A stretch of DNA of 33,839 nucleotides, taken from Stenotrophomonas maltophilia (lineage in GTDB: Bacteria; Pseudomonadota; Gammaproteobacteria; Xanthomonadales; Xanthomonadaceae). The stretch lies in the NCBI RefSeq assembly GCF_004684085.1, contig NZ_SRHZ01000022.1, positions 1 to 33,839 of the forward strand. The letters are read 5' to 3'. Shown here in pieces: positions 10,764-21,049 of this stretch (position 1 is the stretch's first letter; the number at the start of each line of letters is the position of its first letter). The translations under genes were made by a program, and so were the position numbers. The notes beneath the pieces were generated by a model that saw only the letters and a program-made list of their open reading frames with translations, made no database searches and was not told the origin of the DNA.

Positions 10764-11267
10764 ATGGCATTGCTGCACGCCAAGACGGCTGCTGGCCGCC
10801 AGGAAATCGAAGACCGCGCGCGCCGGCTGCCGGCGGCGCTGCGTTCGATCCTGCTGATGGTCGATGGCCAACGTGATGACACTGAACTGCGTGGCCTGTT
10901 CGAAGGCCTGCGTGCGCCACCCGATGCACTGGAACAATTGTCGGCGCAGGGCCTGATCGAAGTGATCGGCGGAAGCGCCGATGTGGCACCGGTGCGCGGC
11001 ATCAGCACGGGCCGCGAACAGGACCCGGCGCTGTACCAGCAGCTGTACGACGCGATGAGCGAGGCCGTGCGCCGCCATCTGGGCCTGAAGGGCTACTTCA
11101 TGCAGTTGAAGATTGAACGCTGTACCGATGCACGGGCGTTGGAGCGCTTGTGCCCGGAGTTGCTGACGGCCGTCGGCAAGGCGCGCAGCCCGGCGCTGGC
11201 GCAGCGTTGGTGGCAGGAAACCCAAGCGGCACTGGTGGGTGGCAGCAGCGAGGTCGTACAGGCCTGA
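10764..11267 (+). CDS. Conserved hypothetical protein, winged-helix-like N-terminus
   Basis: I do not recognise a named family. The 167-residue protein has no signal peptide or membrane segment and is probably cytoplasmic. Residues about 25-75 (LRSILLMVDGQRDDTELRGLF...LEQLSAQGLIEVI) read like a small helical/winged-helix module that other proteobacterial proteins also carry: a helix, a 'VDG' turn, then 'L..L...GLIE'. The C-terminal half is helical and amphipathic. I chose the ATG at 10764, which follows a GGGGGGAT run; an ATG at 10734 is also in frame. It lies 44 bases before the SUFU gene on the same strand, so the two may be co-transcribed. Confidence 0.7.
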   Translation: MALLHAKTAAGRQEIEDRARRLPAALRSILLMVDGQRDDTELRGLFEGLRAPPDALEQLSAQGLIEVIGGSADVAPVRGISTGREQDPALYQQLYDAMSEAVRRHLGLKGYFMQLKIERCTDARALERLCPELLTAVGKARSPALAQRWWQETQAALVGGSSEVVQA

Positions 11268-11311
11268 GCCACCACGTAAAGTGACCGGTTCACTTCCACA
11301 AGGAGTCTCCC

Positions 11312-12367
11312 GTGCAGGACGACCACGACGACACCGATACCCCCGGCTGGGACGCGATCAACGCAGCGCTGGCGCCAATGTATGCCGGCCAGGAGCCGCG
11401 TCACTACGGCACGGCGCTTCCGTACACGCTGGGTGGCCAGGACCCCTTGGATGGCATCAGTGTGTACTGGGCGGATGCGCCTGTACCGCACTGGCACTAC
11501 ATCACCTATGGCTTCTCCGAGCTGTACGCCAAGGAGAGCAGCGATGCCGCTACCAGTGGCTATGGCTTCGAGCTGACCTTCCGTCTGGCGGCGGCTGCCG
11601 ATGAGAACGCCGACAGCACGCCGCCGGTGTGGCCGATGAACCTGCTGCAGAACCTGGCGCGCTATGTGTTCGGCAGCGGCAACGTGTTCGAGGACGGTCA
11701 CCACCTCAATGCCAATGGCCCGATCGCGCTGGAGACCGACACGCGGTTGTGCCACCTGGCCTTCGTCGCCGACCCTCAGTTGCCGGCGCGCGATACCGCC
11801 AATGGCCATCTGCAGTTCCTGCAGCTGGTCGGGCTGACCGATGAGGAAATGGAGGCGGTCAAGCGCTGGTCGACGCGCGGCGTGCTGCAGGTGCTGCAGC
11901 CGGCGATGCCGCTGTGGATCAGTGACCTGCATCGCGGCAACCTGCTGGACGATCCAGCGCTGGCCGCACAGGTGCGCGCCGGCAGCGAGCGCGAAGGCTC
12001 CAGTACCGGCATGTTGTTCATCGAGACGCTGGACTGGCGCCAGGAGGCCGGTGTTACCACGCTGGTGCTGGGCGCGGGCCAGGTGGCCAGCGTGTGCGAG
12101 TTGCTGCCTCTGCGCCTGCGCCACGGCAAATCACTGGAGCTGGTCAGCCGCGAGCGGCAGTGGGAGTTCATTCCAGCCGGGCGCGATGAAGCCGGCGAGG
12201 TGTCTGTCGACAACGCGCGCTGGGCGCTGGACGAGGCAGGGCTTCAGGCGCTTGCCGAGGTGCGTGCCGAGCGCGGCATCTACCTGCTGGCCGATGCGCT
12301 GCGCATCGAAGTGGTGCCGACCTACCTGCGTGATGCGAAAGGCGAAGTGATCCGCCAGATCGGTTGA
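11312..12367 (+). CDS. Suppressor of Fused (SUFU) domain protein
   Basis: 351 residues with a SUFU-like domain over roughly residues 10-190: GWDAINAALAPMYAGQEPRHYGT, GGQDPLDGISVYW, PHWHYITYGFSELY and YGFELTFRL are the usual landmarks. The C-terminal half (about 200-351) is the extension seen in bacterial members. Bacterial SUFU proteins often appear as immunity proteins in polymorphic toxin loci, but no toxin or secretion gene is visible here, so its role is open. The GTG at 11312 is the chosen start, with AAGGAG six bases upstream. There is no signal peptide. The gene ends at a convergent junction filled by two hairpins. Confidence 0.85.
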   Translation: MQDDHDDTDTPGWDAINAALAPMYAGQEPRHYGTALPYTLGGQDPLDGISVYWADAPVPHWHYITYGFSELYAKESSDAATSGYGFELTFRLAAAADENADSTPPVWPMNLLQNLARYVFGSGNVFEDGHHLNANGPIALETDTRLCHLAFVADPQLPARDTANGHLQFLQLVGLTDEEMEAVKRWSTRGVLQVLQPAMPLWISDLHRGNLLDDPALAAQVRAGSEREGSSTGMLFIETLDWRQEAGVTTLVLGAGQVASVCELLPLRLRHGKSLELVSRERQWEFIPAGRDEAGEVSVDNARWALDEAGLQALAEVRAERGIYLLADALRIEVVPTYLRDAKGEVIRQIG

Positions 12368-12386
12368 TTGCACCGCTGGAACCGAT

Positions 12387-12480
12387 GGGGTCAGAGCCGT
12401 CTGCTGCGCAGACGCATCCGACCCCGCCCCAGCAGCCATTTGGGTCAGATCCGTTCGCCACGCGAACGGCACTGACCCCA
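12387..12480. repeat. Two GGGTC-ended hairpins at convergent junction
   Basis: The first hairpin (12387-12425) has ends GGGGTC/GACCCC and inner arms CGTCTGC/GCAGACG. The second (12441-12480) has ends TGGGTCAG/CTGACCCCA and inner arms CCGTTCGC/GCGAACGG. A third member is at 21455-21493. The ends are conserved while the inner arms differ yet stay self-complementary. Both lie between the stops of the SUFU and GST genes, where they could serve as a bidirectional terminator. Confidence 0.8.
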
Positions 12481-12488
12481 GGTCACGA

Positions 12489-13100
12489 TCAGGCCAGGCC
12501 TTCGGCCTTCAGTGCGGCCTGCACGCCGGCATCGGCATCCATGCGCGCCTTGTAGGCGGCCAGGTTGTCCAGCCCGGACAGATCGACCTTGGCGCCGGCT
12601 GCCCAGCGCAGGGTGATGTAGAAGTACGGGTCGGCGTAGCTGCGGAAGCCGGCCAGCCACTGCTTGTCTGCCAGCTGCGTGTCGGCGGTTTCGAACAGGC
12701 CACGCAGGCGCTTGTGTGCGGCGGCGCGGATCGCGTCGTACTGGCCTTCGTCGGCAATGAACTTGCCCGGCGAGAACAGCGGCGAGAACGCCGGATGCAC
12801 ATCGGAATTGACGAAGGCCAGCCAGCGGGTGGCTTCTGCGCGCTGGCGCGGGCTGCCATCGCCGCCGAGGCCGGCCTGCGGGAAGCTGTCGGCGATATAG
12901 CCCATGATCGCGGCGTTCTGCAGCAGCACGAAATCGCCGTCGACCAGTGCGGGAACGGCGCCGGCCGGATTGATCTTGAGGAATTCCGGACCCTTCAGGG
13001 TGTCCTTGTTCAGCAGTTCAACCTCGAACGGCTGGCCGGTCCACTGCAGGGCGATGTGGTCGGCGGTGGAACAGGCACCGGGCTTGCTGTACAGCTTCAT
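12489..13100 (-). CDS. Glutathione S-transferase, beta class
   Basis: Conjugates or handles glutathione in detoxification in the cytoplasm. The 203-residue protein starts MKLYSKPGAC, very like E. coli GstA (201 residues). C10 is the beta-class catalytic cysteine, NPAGAVPAL (about 53-61) holds the cis-proline of the thioredoxin fold, and LLQNAAIMGYIAD (68-80) is the glutathione-binding segment. The ATG at 13100 follows CTGGAG on the minus strand, so the longer upstream frame is not needed. It lies 84 bases downstream of the cell wall hydrolase gene on the same strand. Confidence 0.92.
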   Translation of the reverse strand: MKLYSKPGACSTADHIALQWTGQPFEVELLNKDTLKGPEFLKINPAGAVPALVDGDFVLLQNAAIMGYIADSFPQAGLGGDGSPRQRAEATRWLAFVNSDVHPAFSPLFSPGKFIADEGQYDAIRAAAHKRLRGLFETADTQLADKQWLAGFRSYADPYFYITLRWAAGAKVDLSGLDNLAAYKARMDADAGVQAALKAEGLA

Positions 13101-13184
13101 GGGAACTCCAGGTGATGCGGGCGGGAAACGCCCACTATCCCAGAGCCTGCCGGCAGGCGGCAACGCTGCCGCCAGTACGGATCG

Positions 13185-13643
13185 TTACGACTGCCGCGGC
13201 TTGAGGTTCTGCACCTTATAGAAGGTGTGATCGCCGATGGTGGCCACCTGGTAGGCATTGCGCCAATTCGGGCTGGCGATGGACAGCGCAGCGAAGTGGC
13301 TGGCACCGGGCACGATCTCGCGGCGCTCGCCGGCCGGCAGCGCCCAGTTGCGCTCGGCGTCGAAGGCCACGTTCATCGCCTCGCTCCAGGCCGCGTCATT
13401 GCCCAGCTGGGTGCCGGGGGAGACGATGGTCGGTGCGAACTGCTTGCGCGCGGTAACCACCTGGCACATCGAGTCGCCCCACAGGCCACTGTCGAGACGG
13501 CGCAGGGCGACCTCGGCCACGGCCTGCTGGCCACGCAGGGTCTGGTCGCGGGCTTCCAGGTAAACGGTGGTGCTCAAACACAGTGAATCAGCGGCCGGCT
13601 GCGGCAACAACTGCGACAGCCAGAGAATCCAGGCCAGTTTCAT
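13185..13643 (-). CDS. Exported SleB-type cell wall hydrolase
   Basis: A 152-residue exported protein with an N-terminal signal peptide (about 1-20, MKLAWILWLSQLLPQPA) followed by a compact hydrolase_2/SleB domain. The family landmark VYxEAR-like VYLEARDQ places the likely catalytic glutamate at E30. AVAEVALRRL, MCQVVTARKQFAP and the GASHFAA segment complete the fold. SleB relatives are lytic transglycosylases that cut peptidoglycan, so a role in periplasmic wall turnover is likely. The ATG at 13643 is chosen because the signal peptide begins there. It is a short member without a separate peptidoglycan-binding domain. Confidence 0.85.
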   Translation of the reverse strand: MKLAWILWLSQLLPQPAADSLCLSTTVYLEARDQTLRGQQAVAEVALRRLDSGLWGDSMCQVVTARKQFAPTIVSPGTQLGNDAAWSEAMNVAFDAERNWALPAGERREIVPGASHFAALSIASPNWRNAYQVATIGDHTFYKVQNLKPRQS

Positions 13644-13939
13644 ATAACTCCTTGCTCCGTATGGGCCGCACGCTCCGGTTCCGGCCGCGGGGGCGACAGG
13701 AGGCGGGGTACGACTTGGCGTCATGGGGAGGCGGCCATCGGGGCCGCCCCGTGGGCAGCCCCAAAAGAACGATCAGTACCGATCGAGGGGGCTGCGCCGG
13801 CTCACCGGAAACTGGCTGGTGAGCGGAAGATGGCGCAAGGTAGGGGGGGATAGCCGAACGCATCGTGAACCGTCCGGCTTGACATTCAGGTTCGGCAGGG
13901 GTGACGGAAATCACATTCCGGCCCCCATTCAGGCGCTCA

Positions 13940-16123
<2,184 letters not shown>

Positions 16124-16820
16124 GGAAGCAGGCGCCGACGGTGTTTTGCCAATTCCGAACCAGCCCAGCGTCACCCCGCACAGCGGGCCGATCAGCAGGG
16201 CGAAGGCCAGCGTGCCGACGCCGACGTTGCCACCCAGCCACCAGCCCAGCAGCAGCACGCTGCCCTCGATCAGGCTGCGCACCTTCCAGATCGGCCAGCC
16301 GGTGCGCGCGTGCAGGCCGGTCATCAGGCCGTCACGCGGACCGGGGCCGAGCTTGGCGCCGATGTACAGCCCGGTGGCCAGCGCGACCAGCAGCATGCCG
16401 GCGCAGAACATCGCCAGCTGCCAGCCGAGGCCGACGGCTGGCGGCAGCAGCCACAGCCCGAACTGGGCCGAAGGGCCGATCAGCATGACGTTGAGGACGG
16501 TGCCGACGCCGGGCTTCTGCCGCAGCGGCCACCAGAGCAGCAGCACCAGCGCGCCGATCACGTTGGTGGCCAGCCCGAACGACAGCGGGGTCTGTGCGGC
16601 GATGCCCTGCGACAGCACATCCCAGGGGGCCACGCCGATCGCTGCGCGGATCATCAGCGAGGCGCCAAAGCCGTACAGGAACAGCCCGGTGATCAGTTGC
16701 AGCAGGCGCAGGGGCAGGGCGGTGGGCATGGCAGGCTCGGGGGAGGGTGATCTGTTTCCACCGTAGTCCTGATCCAGCAACTTCCATAGATACAGATGCC
16801 AGCCAATCCGCCGCTACAGG

Positions 16821-16913
16821 AGAGTCGAGCCTGCTCGACTGCTCCTGATGAATCAGTCGAGCAGGCTCGACTCTACGATCAGGCCGCATGGCCGAGCACG
16901 GGCTCGGCTCTAC
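16821..16913. repeat. SMAG variants with TCGAGC core
   Basis: A near-perfect inverted repeat has 20-base arms (16821-16840 and 16855-16874) built on AGTCGAGC and ends in CTAC (16873-16876). A third palindrome, GCCGAGC/GCTCGGC, follows at 16892-16908 and also ends in CTAC (16910-16913). These share the GTAG head of SMAG elements but have a different core from the CGCCGGGC type. They fill the gap between two minus-strand genes. Confidence 0.8.
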
Positions 16914-16932
16914 ATCGGTGTTCCAGCCCGGC

Positions 16933-17952
16933 TCAGTCGTCCCAACCGGCCAGTGCCAGCTTGCCCACCGTGCGCCCGCTGGCCAGGCGCTGATGCGCGA
17001 TGTCCAGATTTTCCGCATTGATCGTGCCCAGCGTCTCGCTGAGGGTACCGCGCAGCTGGCCGGCGTCGATCATGCTGGCCGCACGGCTGAGGATGCGGTG
17101 CTGCTCGATGCGGTCGGCGGTGGCGAACCGCGAGCGCGCGAACATGAATTCCCAGTGGATGCCGATGCACTTGGCCTTGTAGGGATCGCCGATGCGCAGC
17201 GGGCCGCGCGGTTCGACGATCAGGCCGACATGTCCCTGCGGCGCCAGCAGCTCACCCAGCTCGTCCCAGTAGTGGTCGGTGTCGGCCAGGTTGAGGGCGA
17301 CCTGCACCGCATCGATGCCCGCCGCCTGCAGTTGGGGCAGCAGGGGTTGCCGGTGGTCGATCACGTGCTGGGCGCCCATGCGCCGGCACCAGTCGATCGA
17401 GGCCTCGCGGGACGCGGTGGCGATCACCTCGAAGCCGGCGTGGCGGGCCAGCTGGATCGCCATCGAGCCGACGCCCCCCGCGCCGCCGATCACAAGCAGG
17501 TGCTGGCCGGACTGGCGTCGGTCGTCCAGCCGCAATGGCATGCGCTCGAACAGCAGTTCCCAAGCGGTGAGGGTGGTCAGTGGCAGCGCAGCGGCCTCGG
17601 CGAAGTCGAGGGTGGTGGGCTTGCGTGCGACCAGGCGTTCGTCCACCAGCTGGTACTGCGCATTGCAGCCGGGGCGGGTCACATCACCGGCGTAATAGAC
17701 CTCGTCGCCGGAAGCAAACAGACTGGCCTCGTCGCCGATCGCCTCGACCACGCCGGCGGCGTCCCAGCCGAGTACGCGGGGGACGTCGAGCGTGGCCGGA
17801 TGGGTGGCGGCGCGTTGCTTGCCGTCGGCGGGATTGACCGAGATCGCCTCGACCCGGACCAGCAGGTCACGGCCGCCCGGAGGCAACGGCGGAGGCAGAT
17901 GGATATCGTGCAGGGCAGGGCATGATTCACGACTCAGGGCGACGGCTTTCAT
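16933..17952 (-). CDS. Zinc-less MDR oxidoreductase (quinone reductase-like)
   Basis: 339-residue medium-chain dehydrogenase/reductase, probably an NADPH-dependent quinone or enone reductase. The N-terminal GroES-like part contains the NPADGK motif (40-45) and GWDAAGVVEAIG (62-73), where zinc enzymes would have their ligands; the catalytic zinc cysteines are absent. The Rossmann motif GGAGGVGSMAIQLA is at 156-169. The close resemblance is to the group annotated as 'zinc-binding alcohol dehydrogenase family / ZADH1-like'. The ATG at 17952 starts the usual MKAVALS; upstream in-frame sequence is unrelated. It is divergent from ompA with 357 bases between them. The substrate is unknown. Confidence 0.88.
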   Translation of the reverse strand: MKAVALSRESCPALHDIHLPPPLPPGGRDLLVRVEAISVNPADGKQRAATHPATLDVPRVLGWDAAGVVEAIGDEASLFASGDEVYYAGDVTRPGCNAQYQLVDERLVARKPTTLDFAEAAALPLTTLTAWELLFERMPLRLDDRRQSGQHLLVIGGAGGVGSMAIQLARHAGFEVIATASREASIDWCRRMGAQHVIDHRQPLLPQLQAAGIDAVQVALNLADTDHYWDELGELLAPQGHVGLIVEPRGPLRIGDPYKAKCIGIHWEFMFARSRFATADRIEQHRILSRAASMIDAGQLRGTLSETLGTINAENLDIAHQRLASGRTVGKLALAGWDD

Positions 17953-18309
17953 CACGGCTCCGGCTGGGTACGTGTTCTCATCATAAGGTTCCTCACCTTT
18001 CCGCAAACGCGCTGAATCCTGTGATGCAGTGTGTGGCGAAGAATGTCGCTTTTCGCACTTAAATCCCGTCAAACCCTTGCAGCGCGAGGGTCTTGCGGAT
18101 TTTCATCATCCTGTATAGGGTTTCAACGTCGGACCGGTGGAGGGTCGGGCACAACACTTCACATGTTACGGGACTGTTAACATGACCTTCACCCGCCTGA
18201 GCATAATGTTCGCGGCGGTGGCGTGCTGAATCGGCTGTCGAGCTTCGACGCAGTAGTGCTGGCCCATGCCTCTACCGGTTTCATACCCCCGAAATAGGAG
18301 CTGTACTCA
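17953..18309. promoter_or_regulatory. Divergent control region between MDR gene and ompA
   Basis: No gene is visible in these 357 bases. An inverted repeat CATGTTA-N9-TAACATG lies at 18162-18184. Its right arm overlaps TTAACA (18177-18182), a good -35, followed after 19 bases by CATAAT (18202-18207), a good -10 for ompA. The leader would be about 95 bases, long as in many ompA mRNAs. AGGAG (18296-18300) precedes the ompA ATG by 9 bases. The half next to the MDR gene shows no clear promoter. Confidence 0.5.
18177..18207 (+). promoter_or_regulatory. Putative ompA promoter overlapping inverted repeat
   Basis: TTAACA (5 of 6 to TTGACA) and CATAAT (5 of 6 to TATAAT) are spaced 19 bases apart, slightly long. 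The -35 sits in the right arm of the inverted repeat at 18162-18184, which is a candidate operator. Confidence 0.4.
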
Positions 18310-19401
18310 ATGAACAAGAAGATCCTTACTGCCGCGCTGCTGGGTGGTCTGGCTTTTGCCCAGGCTGCTTCCGCGCAGGAGTTCGATGACCGCTGGTACC
18401 TGACCGGTTCGGCCGGCTTCAACTTCCAGGACAGCGACCGTCTGACCAATGACGCTCCGTTCGTGACCCTGGGCCTGGGCAAGTTCATCAGCCCGAACTG
18501 GTCGCTGGACGGTGAGCTGAACTATCAGAACCCGAACTTCGATTCGAACAAGGACCTGAACTGGTCGCAGTACGGCGTCTCGCTGGACCTGCGTCGCCAC
18601 TTCATCAAGGAAGGCCGCGGCTGGAACCCGTACATCCTGGGTGGCCTGGGCTACCAGAAGTCGGAAGAAGAGTACCCGGCACTGAACGCCAATGGTCCGC
18701 GCGAGCGTAAGGACGGCAACGTTGCCGCCAAGCTCGGCGTCGGCCTGCAGACCACCTTCGAGAAGCGCGTTGCTGTGCGCGCCGAAGTGGCCTACCGCGC
18801 TGTCTTCGACGACAAGAGCATTGCTGCTCCGAAGGAAGACTGGTTCGGCGACGTGCTGGCTTCGGTCGGCGTCGTGATCCCGCTGGGCCCGGCTCCGGTT
18901 GCTGCCACCGTTGCTCCGGCTCCGGTTGCTCCGAGCTGCGCCGACCTGGATGACGACGGTGACGGCGTCAACAACTGCGACGACAAGTGCCCGAACTCGC
19001 AGCCGGGTCAGACCATCGGTCCGGACGGTTGCCCGGTGCCGGTCTCGATCGACCTGAAGGGCGTGAACTTCGACTTCGACAAGTCGAACCTGCGTCCGGA
19101 CGCCGTGGCCATCCTGAGCGAAGCCACCGAGATCCTGAAGCGTTACCCGGATCTGCGCGTTGAAGTTGCCGGTCACACCGACTCGAAGGGTACCGACGCT
19201 TACAACCAGAAGCTGTCGGAGCGTCGTGCTACCGCCGTGTACAACTACCTGACCAAGAACGGCGTTGACGCCGGTCGTCTGGTCGGCCCGATCGGCTACG
19301 GCGAGAGCCGTCCGATTGCTCCGAACACCAACCCGGATGGTTCGGACAACCCGGAAGGTCGCGCCAAGAACCGTCGTACCGAGCTGAACGTCCAGAACTA
19401 A
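18310..19401 (+). CDS. ompA: OmpA-family outer membrane protein
   Basis: Major outer membrane protein that ties the outer membrane to peptidoglycan. The 363 residues comprise a signal peptide (cleavage after ASA, residue 22), an N-terminal eight-strand beta-barrel (about 24-192), an Ala/Pro linker (193-209), a thrombospondin-type-3 calcium-binding-like segment DLDDDGDGVNNCDDKCPN (212-229), and a C-terminal OmpA domain (about 250-363). D291 and R306 (TDSKGTDAYNQKLSERR) match the pair that binds diaminopimelate. Four cysteines (C210, C223, C227, C241) bracket the acidic segment and may form disulfides. Codon use looks highly biased (CTG, CCG, AAC), as in abundant proteins. A strong terminator follows. 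Confidence 0.95.
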   Translation: MNKKILTAALLGGLAFAQAASAQEFDDRWYLTGSAGFNFQDSDRLTNDAPFVTLGLGKFISPNWSLDGELNYQNPNFDSNKDLNWSQYGVSLDLRRHFIKEGRGWNPYILGGLGYQKSEEEYPALNANGPRERKDGNVAAKLGVGLQTTFEKRVAVRAEVAYRAVFDDKSIAAPKEDWFGDVLASVGVVIPLGPAPVAATVAPAPVAPSCADLDDDGDGVNNCDDKCPNSQPGQTIGPDGCPVPVSIDLKGVNFDFDKSNLRPDAVAILSEATEILKRYPDLRVEVAGHTDSKGTDAYNQKLSERRATAVYNYLTKNGVDAGRLVGPIGYGESRPIAPNTNPDGSDNPEGRAKNRRTELNVQN

Positions 19402-19432
19402 GTTCTGACGCTCTGCCAGTAAGACACAGCAG

Positions 19433-19462
19433 GACCCGGCTTCGGCCGGGTCTTGTTGTTTC
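19433..19462 (+). terminator. Intrinsic terminator of ompA
   Basis: Stem GACCCGGC (19433-19440) and GCCGGGTC (19445-19452) with a TTCG tetraloop, followed by the T-rich TTGTTGTTTC. It lies 31 bases after the ompA stop. Confidence 0.88.
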
Positions 19463-19570
19463 TGCGGCCCGGAATGCCCGGAACCCCCCGAATCATCCGT
19501 TGGTAGTCGACCGTTCGTCAGTAATTTTCGTCTAAAACCAATGAGTTGCCGTATTCATTGAAAGTGGCGC

Positions 19571-19598
19571 TTGAAAGCTGTCGCGGCATTGCTAAACT
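19571..19598 (+). promoter_or_regulatory. Putative promoter of FDAWMKA protein gene A
   Basis: TTGAAA (19571-19576), a 16-base spacer, then TAAACT (19593-19598) make a reasonable sigma70 promoter. Transcription would start near 19605, just upstream of the ATGs at 19622 and 19631. This argues against the TTG at 19571 being the start codon. Confidence 0.5.
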
Positions 19599-19621
19599 CG
19601 CCGCGTCACTTCCTTTCCTGG

Positions 19622-20137
19622 ATGCCCTTCATGCTGCGCTCTGCATCGGCCGCCGTCCTGGCGCTGGCCCTGGTTCCCGCCGCCCACGCTGCGGTTGATT
19701 GCTCGGTCAACACCAGCGCCTCGCCGCTGCCGTTGCCGGCCACGACCATCGCGCCGGTGGCTGACGAGCTGTACATCCGCGGCAACCAGCTGGGCATGCC
19801 GGCCGGCGTGCTGAGCGGCAACTACGATCCGTCGCAGTCGTTGGACCAGGTGCTGCAGCGACTGCGCATCGATGGTTGCCAGAACATCGCCAAGGCCATT
19901 CCGAGCGCGCCGGCGGTGAAGCCGAACGATCCGGCGGCCTACAAGCCGCAGACCGAGTTCGACAACACGCCGTGGCGCTTCGACATGAGCCAGAACGGCA
20001 AGCGCATGACCGCCGAAGAGTTCGACGCCTGGATGAAGGCGCGCGGCGTGCGTGTGGTCAAGGCCCGTCCGGTTCCTGCGGCTACGCCGGCTGCAGCCGA
20101 AGCACCGGCTGAAACCAAGCCGGTCGACAAGAAGTAA
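19622..20137 (+). CDS. Exported protein with C-terminal FDAWMKA motif (A)
   Basis: I recognise no named domain. The 171-residue protein has a signal peptide ending AHA (21-23), so it is probably periplasmic. Two cysteines (C27 and the one in DGCQN) could pair. The middle (about 40-95) is helical. Residues about 120-150 contain WRFDMSQNGKRMTAEEFDAW and the following MKARGVRVVK, which matches a segment of the lipoprotein encoded at 21050-21385. An Ala/Pro-rich tail ends in DKK. The start is either ATG 19622 or ATG 19631; neither has a good ribosome site, but a promoter at 19571-19598 fits both. The RsuA-type gene follows after 20 bases, so the two are probably co-transcribed. Confidence 0.75.
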   Translation: MPFMLRSASAAVLALALVPAAHAAVDCSVNTSASPLPLPATTIAPVADELYIRGNQLGMPAGVLSGNYDPSQSLDQVLQRLRIDGCQNIAKAIPSAPAVKPNDPAAYKPQTEFDNTPWRFDMSQNGKRMTAEEFDAWMKARGVRVVKARPVPAATPAAAEAPAETKPVDKK

Positions 20138-20157
20138 GCGACGCGGGGAGCAGAGGC

Positions 20158-20964
20158 TTGCGCACGCGCCGCCCACCTGCCGCCCCCGCTGCCCGCTCCC
20201 ACGCCTCGCGTGGGCGTGCGAATCCGAACGCCTCCAGCGGCGTGCGCCATGGTCTGGCGCGCGTGCTGTCCAAGGCCGGCGTGTGCTCGCGCAGCGAGGC
20301 CGCGCGCTGGATCGCCGATGGCCGTGTTCGTGTCGCCGGGCGCATTGTCCGTGATCCGGAATTCCCGATTGCCAGCCCGGCGCCGCCGATCGAGGTCGAC
20401 GGCCAGCCGATGGGCGCACCGCAGCGCCTGTACCTGATGCTCAACAAGCCGCGCGGGGTAGTGACGACCGCGCAGGACGAGCGCGGCCGCGACACCGTGT
20501 ACCGCTGTTTCGATGGTGCCGGCCTGCCGTGGATCGCGCCGGTCGGGCGGCTGGACAAGGCCAGTGAAGGCCTGCTGTTGTTCAGCAATGATCCGCAGTG
20601 GGCCGCGCATCTGACCGATCCGCAGACCGGGCCGCAGAAGACCTATCACGTACAGGTGGACCGCCTGCCCGACGAGGACATCCTGGCAGCGCTGCGCGCC
20701 GGTGTCGAAGACGAGGGCGAGTTCCTGGTTGCCCAGGCCGTGCGCGTGCTGCGCAGCGGCGACAAGACCGCGTGGCTGGAGGTGGTCCTCGACGAGGGGC
20801 GCAACCGCCATATCCGTCGCCTGTTGGCGGCATTCGACCTGCAGGTGCTGCGGTTGGTCCGGGTTGCGATCGGAGAGCTCACGCTCGGCGATCTCGGCAA
20901 GGGCCAGTGGCGGGTGCTGGAGGTCAGCGACCAGCAGCGGCTGGGGGCCGCTGCAACGGGCTGA
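20158..20964 (+). CDS. RsuA/RluB/E/F-family pseudouridine synthase
   Basis: Makes pseudouridine in rRNA. The 268 residues comprise a basic, disordered leader (about 1-28), an S4 RNA-binding domain (about 31-75, HGLARVLSKAGVCSRSEAARWI) and the catalytic domain with LNKPRGVVTT (95-104) and GRLDKASEGLLL, which places the catalytic aspartate at D133. GRNRHIRRLLAAF near the end is the family's usual motif III. I use the TTG at 20158 because GGGGAG lies 7 bases upstream and the basic leader is common in this family; an internal GTG near the S4 domain is the alternative. It lies between two genes for FDAWMKA-motif exported proteins. The specific subfamily, and so the target base, is not clear. Confidence 0.88.
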   Translation: MRTRRPPAAPAARSHASRGRANPNASSGVRHGLARVLSKAGVCSRSEAARWIADGRVRVAGRIVRDPEFPIASPAPPIEVDGQPMGAPQRLYLMLNKPRGVVTTAQDERGRDTVYRCFDGAGLPWIAPVGRLDKASEGLLLFSNDPQWAAHLTDPQTGPQKTYHVQVDRLPDEDILAALRAGVEDEGEFLVAQAVRVLRSGDKTAWLEVVLDEGRNRHIRRLLAAFDLQVLRLVRVAIGELTLGDLGKGQWRVLEVSDQQRLGAAATG

Positions 20965-21049
20965 TCATCGCCCGCGGCCGGCGCCCGCCGGCCACCGTTC
21001 CAGGCGTAGGGGGCGCCTGGTTGTTGAATTTCCCGAACGGAGCCTGCCC

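Noticed and set aside
8447..11008. 853-codon open frame antisense to prpE
   Set aside because: A product of high GC and third-position bias. Its translation is rich in Arg, His and Gln with no domain, and it lies opposite a clear prpE.
13145..13158. GCCTGC palindrome between the hydrolase and GST genes as a terminator
   Set aside because: A short GC palindrome without loop or T run; not convincing.
13879..13907. TTGACA upstream of position 13907 as a promoter
   Set aside because: The -35 is perfect but no -10 lies 15-19 bases downstream, and the next plus-strand gene is over 4 kb away.
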